Shown one piece after another: positions 1-5,043 of a DNA stretch of 20,458 bases. The notes beneath the pieces were generated by a model. The model did no database searches and was not told the origin of the DNA. It saw only the letters and a list, made by a program, of their open reading frames with translations. This DNA comes from a virus: positions 1-20,458 of IMG/VR virus record IMGVR_UViG_3300031687_000131; one strand, 5' to 3'. How positions within the stretch are numbered: the stretch's first letter is position 1; each line of letters begins with the position of its first letter. A program made the position numbers and the translations under genes.

Positions 1-155
1 ATATATGGGATGGACCTCTTAATCAAGAAGGTAGACTACATGGTTCTGGATCTAGTTCAGGTATTATGGGTATGCAAGTATCTAAATTTCCTGAATCAGC
101 AGTTAGCATGAACAAAAGACTGCCAATTACTCAGATAGCTAAAGGTAATTATTAA
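1..155 (+). CDS. 3' end of a truncated gene, product unknown
   Basis: The frame starting at base 3 is open from the window edge to a TAA at 153-155 and gives about 50 residues ending in QIAKGNY. The segment is Gly/Ser-rich (HGSGSSSGIMGMQ) and contains no motif I recognise. The start lies outside the window. It is followed after 10 bases by the next small gene in the same direction, so it looks like the preceding member of the same late operon. Gly/Ser-rich C-terminal ends are common in phage accessory and tail proteins, but that is only a hint. The gene's reality is supported by an uninterrupted frame and tight spacing. Function cannot be assigned. Confidence 0.6.
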   Translation, partial: IWDGPLNQEGRLHGSGSSSGIMGMQVSKFPESAVSMNKRLPITQIAKGNY

Positions 156-165
156 CGTTTTTAAA

Positions 166-318
166 ATGAAAATGGCAGATTTGAAAATATTGATATTAAA
201 CACAACTACGTTAGCTATAAGCATGACTCACGTAGAAGTTGGATTAAAGGTTTTTTTGCTACTTATAAGTATTGGTTATACAATAACTAAGTGGGTAAAA
301 CTTAAAGAAAAGAAGTAA
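166..318 (+). CDS. 50-aa small membrane protein
   Basis: ATG at 166 to TAA at 316-318 encodes 50 residues. The protein has two hydrophobic stretches, about residues 5-19 (LKILILNTTTLAISM) and 25-41 (VGLKVFLLLISIGYTIT), and ends in a basic tail KWVKLKEKK. This is the layout of a one- or two-span inner-membrane peptide with a positive cytoplasmic C-terminus. It sits 10 bases after the truncated gene and 10 bases before the DUF6321-like gene. A role in lysis (holin, antiholin or pinholin) is possible because a 3TM holin is encoded 2.3 kb downstream, but nothing in the sequence proves it. I have the impression that similar peptides occur in other marine Bacteroidota phages. Confidence 0.7.
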   Translation: MKMADLKILILNTTTLAISMTHVEVGLKVFLLLISIGYTITKWVKLKEKK

Positions 319-328
319 TATATACTAT

Positions 329-607
329 ATGGCATTCATACAAAGTAATTCACCGTTTTTAAAAGTTAGAAAAACAACCGTCGGTAAAGACAGAAACTTT
401 AGAAGCGCTGACGAAGGAGCCGGTATGACATCAAAAGGAGTTAAGCGATATAAAGCTGAAAACCCAGGAAGTAAATTAAAAACAGCTGTAACCGGAGATG
501 TAAAGCCTGGTAGTAAAGCAGCTAAACGCCGAAAATCATTTTGTGCCAGATCAAAAGGCTGGGATGGTGAAAGAGGTAAAGCCGCTAGAAAAAGGTGGAA
601 ATGTTAA
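329..607 (+). CDS. DUF6321-like small basic protein
   Basis: This 92-aa protein is rich in Lys and Arg. The core at about residues 30-92 carries AGMTSKGVKRYKAENPG, SKLKTAVTGDVKPGSKAAKR and RRKSFCARSKGW, and ends in ARKRWKC. I recognise this pattern as the small phage family DUF6321, which is found in many marine phages and has no assigned role. Two Cys residues (in SFCAR and at the very C-terminus) are conserved-looking. The strong positive charge suggests nucleic-acid binding or packaging with virion DNA, but that is inference. The N-terminus MAFIQSNSPF resembles the N-termini of two other small proteins in this cassette. The leader is A/T-rich without a Shine-Dalgarno sequence. Confidence 0.8.
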   Translation: MAFIQSNSPFLKVRKTTVGKDRNFRSADEGAGMTSKGVKRYKAENPGSKLKTAVTGDVKPGSKAAKRRKSFCARSKGWDGERGKAARKRWKC

Positions 608-623
608 GAATAAACACAATAAT

Positions 624-642
624 AATTACATAAACAACCAAC
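624..642 (+). promoter_or_regulatory. A-rich leader with 14-nt repeated motif (copy 1)
   Basis: The sequence AATTACATAAACAA at 624-637 lies just ahead of the ATG at 643 and recurs exactly at 1317-1330 ahead of the ATG at 1352. Repetition of a 14-base string in the same position relative to two start codons suggests a shared translation leader or part of a duplicated promoter-leader unit. No Shine-Dalgarno is present, as expected for Bacteroidota hosts. Confidence 0.4.
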
Positions 643-1029
643 ATGGAAAGAGGACATTACGGCCAATACACTGGCAACGCTAAGCATTCAAGAAAAGAAG
701 AAATGATTCACGATCGTGAACTAATTTATGATGCTAAAAAACAACTACACCGCGCGGATCAAGATTACAAAAGCGATTCACCTGCTAAAAAAGCTTTAGT
801 AGGAAATCAAGATAAATTACCTGGACACTTAAAACAAGCTATATCTGATGCTCCTGGTAAAATGTATGGTAAGAAAAAAGGTGCCGCAGCTTACATGAGT
901 GATGAATTAACTGACATGCCATTAGACAAAGATATGACAGGTGGAAGATCTGCCGCTATGATGTATGGAAAAAAAGAAGTGCCAGCTAAAAACATGGGTA
1001 AAGTTCTTAAAGGTAAACTAAGAAAGTAA
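643..1029 (+). CDS. 128-aa Lys-rich hypothetical protein with MYGKK repeats
   Basis: The protein is 128 aa, hydrophilic and Lys/Asp-rich, with no predicted membrane span. MYGKK occurs twice, around residues 74 and 107. A SPAKKALVGNQDKLPGHLKQ block sits near residues 47-66. The repeats suggest a low-complexity, possibly disordered protein that may bind DNA or ride inside the capsid, but I do not recognise a domain. The SPAK string also appears in the following gene (SGSPAKNLSP). Its start is chosen at 643 because it follows the repeated A-rich leader and leaves 35 bases after the previous stop. The next gene begins 3 bases after its stop. Confidence 0.7.
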   Translation: MERGHYGQYTGNAKHSRKEEMIHDRELIYDAKKQLHRADQDYKSDSPAKKALVGNQDKLPGHLKQAISDAPGKMYGKKKGAAAYMSDELTDMPLDKDMTGGRSAAMMYGKKEVPAKNMGKVLKGKLRK

Positions 1030-1032
1030 GAT

Positions 1033-1278
1033 ATGGCATTCAAGCAAAGAAGTAGCATAAAAAGTTTATGTTCTGGCTCTCCAGCCAAAAATTTAAGTCC
1101 ACTAAATAATTACGAAAATCCAGAAACTGTAATAGACAAAAGTGGAAGTAAAATAGCTGAAGGTATAGCTGCTGGAGCATCAGCAATGGTTAAAAACGCA
1201 GTACCTAAGAAAAAGAAAAAAGAAGACGAAGAGGACAAAGAAGAATCAGTCACTAAAGTCAAGTCAGAAAAAAAATAA
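1033..1278 (+). CDS. 81-aa hypothetical protein with charged Lys/Glu tail
   Basis: This 81-aa protein begins MAFKQRSSIKSLCSGSPAK. A central Ala/Gly helix follows (KIAEGIAAGASAMVKNAV), then a highly charged tail with five Lys in a row and a Glu/Asp/Lys run. The central stretch could be a short amphipathic or weakly membrane-active helix. The N-terminus resembles those of the genes at 329 and 1943. The coding strand is very A-rich near the 3' end (purine runs), so sequencing or slippage errors there are possible. No family is recognised. It lies 3 bases after the upstream stop, in the same operon. Confidence 0.6.
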   Translation: MAFKQRSSIKSLCSGSPAKNLSPLNNYENPETVIDKSGSKIAEGIAAGASAMVKNAVPKKKKKEDEEDKEESVTKVKSEKK

Positions 1279-1316
1279 ATAACTAAAACAGATAGGACTG
1301 TGGTAAACCTAAAAAC

Positions 1317-1351
1317 AATTACATAAACAATTACATTAAACAACAAACAAA
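1317..1351 (+). promoter_or_regulatory. A-rich leader with 14-nt repeated motif (copy 2)
   Basis: AATTACATAAACAA at 1317-1330 matches copy 1 at 624-637 exactly. It is followed by a near-copy ATTACATTAAACAA, giving a short imperfect tandem. The leader then runs into ACAAACAAAATGG, the start of the 142-aa gene. It probably promotes strong Shine-Dalgarno-independent initiation, but that role is inferred from position only. Confidence 0.4.
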
Positions 1352-1780
1352 ATGGCAAATTACATTGCATTCAACATCGTAAACACCGCAGCGGTTCAGC
1401 CTTTGCAAGCGTCTTACGAGTATCTAATTGATACAGACGAAATTTTATCTATCGTAGCTACAGGAGCTGCTGGAGCAAATGCTAAAACAGTAATTATTAC
1501 TTTAAAAACAGGTGGTAAAGCTTTAGGAGCTTTAAACATAGGTTTAGCTACAGTAACACTTACTGCTTTTACATCAACTGGTGGTACTGGAAATCCAACT
1601 CTTGCTAATAATGGTCAATCTTTATTGCCTTGTATTAGACGAGCTCAAACGGCTAACCCAGGAGGCGTAAAAGCTTATGCTCAACTAGGAAGCGACGACA
1701 CTGGAGGAGCTAGAACACCTGGTCAAGCTCCATTAGCTACAAACTTACAAATGTACTGGAGTTCAGCTGTATTAGGATAG
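1352..1780 (+). CDS. 142-aa Ala/Thr/Gly-rich probable structural protein
   Basis: The protein is 142 aa, with few charged residues and many Ala, Thr, Gly and Leu. Alternating hydrophobic/Thr segments such as AKTVIITLKTGG and LATVTLTAFTSTGG suggest a beta-sandwich. The C-terminal part contains NPGGVKAYAQLGSDDTGG and ends QMYWSSAVLG. Composition and size fit a virion decoration, head-fibre or small tail protein, and the 73-base gap with a repeated leader upstream suggests high expression. No named family is recognised. The 235-aa gene at 3006 has a similar composition, so the two may be functionally related. The gene ends in TAG, and the next ATG follows one base later. Confidence 0.65.
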   Translation: MANYIAFNIVNTAAVQPLQASYEYLIDTDEILSIVATGAAGANAKTVIITLKTGGKALGALNIGLATVTLTAFTSTGGTGNPTLANNGQSLLPCIRRAQTANPGGVKAYAQLGSDDTGGARTPGQAPLATNLQMYWSSAVLG

Positions 1781-1781
1781 T

Positions 1782-1940
1782 ATGAACAAATCAAAAGGTT
1801 TTGGCGACACCGTAGAGAAATTTACAGAAGCAACCGGAATTAAAACTTTAGTTGACACGGTATCACAGGGATTAAATATTCCCTGTGGTTGTCAACAAAG
1901 AAAAGAAGCATTGAATAAAATATTACCGTATAAACAATAA
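1782..1940 (+). CDS. 52-aa CGC-motif conserved small protein
   Basis: ATG at 1782 to TAA at 1938-1940 gives 52 residues, starting MNKSKGFGDTVEKFTEATG, then IKTLVDTVSQGLNIPCGCQQ, and ending RKEALNKILPYKQ. I recall the pattern GDTxEKxTxATGIKxxVD followed by CGC and RKExLNxxxPY from many small proteins of Bacteroidota phages, all without a known role. The paired Cys in CGC could bind metal or form a disulfide. The rest is an amphipathic helix without a membrane span. It fills almost the whole gap between its neighbours (1 base before, 2 bases after), which supports it being a real gene despite its size. Confidence 0.8.
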   Translation: MNKSKGFGDTVEKFTEATGIKTLVDTVSQGLNIPCGCQQRKEALNKILPYKQ

Positions 1941-1942
1941 CT

Positions 1943-2254
1943 ATGGCATTTATAATGAAAGGCGCACCTTATGACAACGACAATACTCCTATATATAAAA
2001 TAGATATGGAAGAAGGCGTTTTAGGTAAAGCTAATGACAATGGTACTATAGTTATAAATAAAGAGCTTACGGATCCCAACCAGATTAAAGAAGTTATAGA
2101 TCATGAAAAAGTACACTTAGACCAAATGGACAGAGGTGACTTATCCTATGATAACAATACGGTTACTTGGAAAGGAAAAAAATACTCTAGAGCTTCAATG
2201 AAAGAAGGGGCAAAAAATTTGCCTTGGGAAAAAGAAGCTTACAAAAATGCATAA
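1943..2254 (+). CDS. Mini-zincin: 103-aa HExxH metalloprotease-like protein
   Basis: The 103-aa protein carries HEKVH at residues 54-58, preceded by IKEVIDHE, which matches the zinc-binding HExxH helix of zincin metallopeptidases. About 40 residues later PWEKEAY (94-100) supplies Glu96 or Glu98 as a candidate third ligand, as in gluzincins and the M78/COG2856-like minimal peptidases. Between them lies a short WKGKKY strand segment. There is no signal peptide or membrane span. The N-terminus MAFIMKGAPYDNDNTP resembles those of the genes at 329 and 1033. It could process virion or host proteins, or trim murein peptides, but the substrate is unknown. It begins 2 bases after the CGC gene. Confidence 0.75.
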   Translation: MAFIMKGAPYDNDNTPIYKIDMEEGVLGKANDNGTIVINKELTDPNQIKEVIDHEKVHLDQMDRGDLSYDNNTVTWKGKKYSRASMKEGAKNLPWEKEAYKNA

Positions 2255-2269
2255 CAAAAAAACAATATT

Positions 2270-2617
2270 ATGAGTTGGATGAAAAAACATGCTAGGAATT
2301 TACTTAGCACAATGCCTATAGATAACAAAGCTAGCGCTTTACACGCGCATGGGAAAGTAGACCCTGCGACAGGTAAAAAAACACATCCTGGACCAGGAGA
2401 TCAGTTAGATTCTAAGCTATTTACCAAAAAAACAAAGCAAAAAGGATCTGATACTTCTATACCTGAAGATGAAGCAGCTAGATTAAAAATAAAAGACGCA
2501 GCAAGAGCTGCAAAAAACAAAGCAAAAAGATTAGCTAAAACTCCTGCTGGTAGAGCAAAAGCAAGAGATAATGCTAATAAAGCTGAAAGATCTAAGATCA
2601 AGTTAAATAAAAAATAA
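2270..2617 (+). CDS. 115-aa basic hypothetical protein
   Basis: This 115-aa protein is very rich in Lys, Ala and Arg. The N-terminal half contains GKVDPATGKKTHPGPGDQLD, and the C-terminal half (about residues 65-115) is a long Ala/Lys/Arg helix such as KDAARAAKNKAKRLAKTPAG. The helix resembles histone-tail or DNA-binding sequences by composition only. No family is recognised. Its TAA (2615-2617) overlaps the ATG of the holin gene by one base (TAATG), so the two are probably translationally coupled. It might be carried in the capsid with DNA, or affect lysis timing through coupling, but neither is shown. Confidence 0.65.
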   Translation: MSWMKKHARNLLSTMPIDNKASALHAHGKVDPATGKKTHPGPGDQLDSKLFTKKTKQKGSDTSIPEDEAARLKIKDAARAAKNKAKRLAKTPAGRAKARDNANKAERSKIKLNKK

Positions 2618-2997
2618 TGTGGAAAGTACTACTAAGTCTTTTAAAAGGAGGTGAAGGTAGGAAGTCTGTAGCTGGTGGTTTAGCTTGGGAAATAAGAGAA
2701 GCAATTAAAGGGAAAGAATTAGATCCTGAAAAATTAATAGAACTTCAAACCAAAATAAACCTAGCTGAAGCTTCACATCGAACTTTATTCGTTGCCGGAT
2801 GGCGACCGTTTATAGGTTGGATATGCGGCTTTGCATTAGCTTACAACTTTGTTATTAGAGATTTATTTATATGGATAACTAATGCAACTGATGTTCCACC
2901 CCCACTACAAATGGAACACTTAATGACGGTATTACTCGGTATGCTTGGATTAGGTGGACTTAGAACTTATGAAAAAATAAAAGATAAAGTAAAATAA
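2617..2997 (+). CDS. Holin of the 3TM gene-transfer-agent type
   Basis: The 126-aa protein matches the family 'holin of 3TMs, for gene-transfer release' by its hallmark block. HRTLFVAGWRPFIGWICGFA (54-73) leads into the first span at about 63-87. PPPLQMEHLMTVLLGMLGLG (94-113) follows, then GLRTYEKIKDK (114-124). Holins of this type form inner-membrane lesions at the end of infection and let the endolysin reach the wall. The N-terminal third is a charged amphipathic region (LAWEIREAIKGKELDPEKLI). The start overlaps the previous stop by one base. No endolysin is encoded in the window. The gene stands within a virion-gene cluster, so late expression is likely. Confidence 0.85.
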   Translation: MWKVLLSLLKGGEGRKSVAGGLAWEIREAIKGKELDPEKLIELQTKINLAEASHRTLFVAGWRPFIGWICGFALAYNFVIRDLFIWITNATDVPPPLQMEHLMTVLLGMLGLGGLRTYEKIKDKVK

Positions 2998-3005
2998 AAA
3001 AAGAT

Positions 3006-3713
3006 ATGTTTCCAAAAAATATTACAACAAACGCAACACACGCTGTAGACGTGTTATTAGTAGGAACTTTACGCTCACAAGGAGCTTTAATAGCTTCAGA
3101 GGCTAATAATTTTGCTAATTTACCAGCCAGTACAGAGGTTATAGTCACAGCATCTGGAGGAACTTTTTTAGGTTCTGCTTTTGCAACTACAAGAGGTCCT
3201 GGTACAGGCGAACAAAACAATGCTACAGGAGCTCAATACGCTATAAGAACAGATAATACTGGTGCTGTTGACAGGATACAAGTGATACAATCACGACCAA
3301 ATGGATCAATTCAAGGCGCTGCAGTAGCGGCTGCTCCATTTAATCCAGGATCTGGTCCTAACATGGCCGCAGTAGGTCAAACTATATTATTTGATGCAGC
3401 TACAATGACAGCTGCTTTTGGAATTCAAGCTCCAGCTATAACAGGATTATCTACAGTTACATTAAGAGCTGTAGACCTTCAAGCTCCATTTAGTGGAGCC
3501 GCTGCGGGAACAGATGGTATATATGAAGCGGAAGGTGGTTCTTGCTCTGTATATATTCAAGATAAACAGGTAAAAGTAGAATTAGTAAGTGCTCCACCAA
3601 ATCAAACGATAACAATTACACCGGCTCCTGGAACTGTATTACCATTTTCAGTTAGAAAAATATATACAACTGACGCTGCTACAACGGCTACACAAATAAT
3701 AGCATTATATTAA
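3006..3713 (+). CDS. 235-aa Ala/Thr/Gly-rich probable virion protein
   Basis: The protein is 235 aa, low in charge and rich in Ala, Thr, Gly, Pro and Asn, with repeated short beta-like segments (TEVIVTASGGTFLG, DRIQVIQSRPNGSIQ, STVTLRAVDLQAP, QTITITPAPGTVLP). There is no signal peptide or membrane span. Composition is like that of phage decoration, head-fibre or minor tail proteins. No named domain is recognised. It follows the holin by 8 bases (leader AAAAAAGATATG). The 142-aa protein at 1352 has the same style of composition. A virion accessory role is inferred from composition and context, not from a family match. Confidence 0.6.
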   Translation: MFPKNITTNATHAVDVLLVGTLRSQGALIASEANNFANLPASTEVIVTASGGTFLGSAFATTRGPGTGEQNNATGAQYAIRTDNTGAVDRIQVIQSRPNGSIQGAAVAAAPFNPGSGPNMAAVGQTILFDAATMTAAFGIQAPAITGLSTVTLRAVDLQAPFSGAAAGTDGIYEAEGGSCSVYIQDKQVKVELVSAPPNQTITITPAPGTVLPFSVRKIYTTDAATTATQIIALY

Positions 3714-3733
3714 ACTAAATTAAATTAAATCAA

Positions 3734-3991
3734 ATGAAAAAAGTAGAAGAAACAAAAGTAATTAAAGCAGATCAATTAGAAATTATTAAAGAACACCAAG
3801 TGAAGTTAAACAAAGCTTTAACTAATATTGGTTTTCTAGAAACTCAAAAACACAGCCTATTGCATGATTATGCTGGTATTGTTGATGATGTTGAAAAATA
3901 CAAGGTTGAACTTGAAGAAGAGTATGGAGCTATCAATATTAATATTGAAGATGGATCTTATACTATTATTGAGAAAGAAGAAGAAAAGTAA
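3734..3991 (+). CDS. 85-aa coiled-coil protein, function unknown
   Basis: The 85-aa protein is mostly helical. Residues 10-63 show heptad-like spacing of Leu/Ile with many Lys and Glu (ADQLEIIKEHQVKLNKALTN, then a stretch ending VELEEEYGA). The C-terminus is a short beta-like segment, NINIEDGSYTIIEKEEEK. I recall similar proteins ending in GAxNIxxEDGSY in other marine Bacteroidota phages, next to head genes, with no assigned role. It could be an oligomeric assembly chaperone or a minor scaffold component. The leader is a TAAATT-rich repeat immediately before the ATG. The next ATG comes 2 bases after its stop. Confidence 0.7.
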   Translation: MKKVEETKVIKADQLEIIKEHQVKLNKALTNIGFLETQKHSLLHDYAGIVDDVEKYKVELEEEYGAININIEDGSYTIIEKEEEK

Positions 3992-3993
3992 TA

Positions 3994-4224
3994 ATGGCTT
4001 CTATAATAAGAAAAATTAGTATAGGAGCTGACTATAAGAATGACGCCATGCATTATGCTACAGGACAGCAAGTGTATGGTGGTCATACTATTTCAGACAT
4101 ACTATTTGATGAAGCAGAATCTTCTTATAATATATTTATAAAAAAAGAAGATGAAGTTTTGCCTTGGAAGAAATTTAACTCCAACATGGCTATATCTGTT
4201 GAATATGATTTAGGATACGAATGA
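3994..4224 (+). CDS. 76-aa conserved hypothetical protein
   Basis: The 76-aa protein has a beta-rich pattern: RKISIGADYKNDAMHYATGQ, then YNIFIKKEDEVLPWKKFNSN, then AISVEYDLGYE. Two Trp/Lys-Phe positions (PWKKF) and the KISIGxDYKxAMHY start look conserved from memory of related phages. I know of no function. Its TGA (4222-4224) overlaps the ATG of the next gene in an ATGA arrangement, which suggests translational coupling to the Cpn10-like protein and hence a link to head assembly. Confidence 0.7.
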   Translation: MASIIRKISIGADYKNDAMHYATGQQVYGGHTISDILFDEAESSYNIFIKKEDEVLPWKKFNSNMAISVEYDLGYE

Positions 4225-4826
4225 AAAGCATTTATCAATACATTATCAAGCCTTTAGGAGGTAGATATAGTAATGAGATTGATATAGATGGTAAGAAACT
4301 AATAGTTAACTCTAGCATTTCAGATCATAAATTCGTAAACAGATTAGCTGTAGTCGTATCAACTCCATTAGCCTATAAGAGTGAATTAGAACCTGGAGAT
4401 ATAGTTATAGTCCACCATAACATATTTAGAAGGTATTACAATATGAAAGGTAAATCTGTAAACAGCAGTACTTACTTTAAAGAAGACTTATATTTCGCTG
4501 GTCCAGATCAAGTTTATATGTACAAAAGAAACAAAACCTGGAAACCAAACGGTAACTATTGTTTTATAAAACCTATATTAAAAGAGGATGACTCTAGCTT
4601 AGAGAAACTAAAAAAGAATGTTGGGATAATAAAGTATAGCAATAGCTCATTAGAAGCTCTTGATATGCACCCAGAAGACTTTGTAGGTTTCAAGAAGAAC
4701 AGAGAGTTTGAATTCTTAGTAGATAAAGAGTTATTATACTGCATGCAATCAAATGATATTCTAATTAAATATGAACATAAAGGAAACCAAAAAGAATATA
4801 ATCCTAGCTGGGCAAGTAGCAGTTGA
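4221..4826 (+). CDS. Tandem Cpn10 (GroES-like) co-chaperonin candidate
   Basis: The 201-aa protein reads as two consecutive Cpn10-like barrels. Half 1 (about 3-102) has YQYIIKPLGG like the GroES start, NRLAVVVSTPLA, then ELEPGDIVIVHHNIFRR, matching the GroES 'vkvGDkVlf' strand, and DQVYMYK as the closing strand. Half 2 (about 111-185) repeats the plan: NYCFIKPILK, NVGIIKYSNSSLE, MHPEDFVGFKK, EFLVDKELLYCMQSNDILIK, which ends like GroES 'reeDIlavi'. GroES and T4 gp31 are single domains of about 97-111 aa, so 201 aa fits a duplication. Phage co-chaperonins cap host GroEL so that the coat protein can fold. The gene lies just upstream of the terminase and capsid genes. The assignment is by pattern and is not verified. 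Confidence 0.6.
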   Translation: MKSIYQYIIKPLGGRYSNEIDIDGKKLIVNSSISDHKFVNRLAVVVSTPLAYKSELEPGDIVIVHHNIFRRYYNMKGKSVNSSTYFKEDLYFAGPDQVYMYKRNKTWKPNGNYCFIKPILKEDDSSLEKLKKNVGIIKYSNSSLEALDMHPEDFVGFKKNREFEFLVDKELLYCMQSNDILIKYEHKGNQKEYNPSWASSS

Positions 4827-5043
4827 AGAACTAATTAAGGTAGCAAAAGAAAAGATCGTAGACTCAGAAGATGATATCTCGGCTGACAGACTTAAAAACG
4901 CTGCCGCTACAAAAAAATTAGCAATCTTTGATGCTTTTGAAATTCTATCAAGAATAGAAGCAGAAGAAAATATTTTAAATGACAAACCTGCCGAGACTAA
5001 AGTAGAGGCTTTTAAAGGGTTTGCTGAAGGTAGATCCAAATGA
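4771..5043 (+). CDS. 90-aa helical protein, small terminase candidate
   Basis: The 90-aa protein is mostly helical: ILAGQVAVEELIKVAKEKI, DISADRLKNAAATKKLAIFD, and AFEILSRIEAEENIL. It lies directly upstream of the large terminase, and its TGA overlaps the terminase ATG (ATGA at 5040-5043), the usual place and coupling of a small terminase subunit. That subunit would recognise phage DNA and hand it to the large subunit. The size is at the short end for the family, and I cannot identify a DNA-binding motif with certainty. Its first 56 bases overlap the end of the Cpn10-like gene in another frame. No later Met exists in the protein, so the overlap appears real. Confidence 0.55.
   Translation: MNIKETKKNIILAGQVAVEELIKVAKEKIVDSEDDISADRLKNAAATKKLAIFDAFEILSRIEAEENILNDKPAETKVEAFKGFAEGRSK

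Noticed and set aside
1201-1278. Programmed frameshift in the A-rich 3' end of the 81-aa gene
   Set aside because: Runs of A are present, but no slippery heptamer with a following structure or useful alternate frame was found.
1110-1370. 86-aa antisense hydrophobic frame (possible membrane protein)
   Set aside because: The Phe/Ser/Leu runs come from the purine-rich Lys/Glu codons of the sense gene. There is no operon context on the - strand.
3713-3733. TAAATT-rich tandem in the leader at 3713-3733 as a regulatory repeat
   Set aside because: It is short and within the AT bias of the window. It cannot be separated from ordinary A/T-rich leaders.
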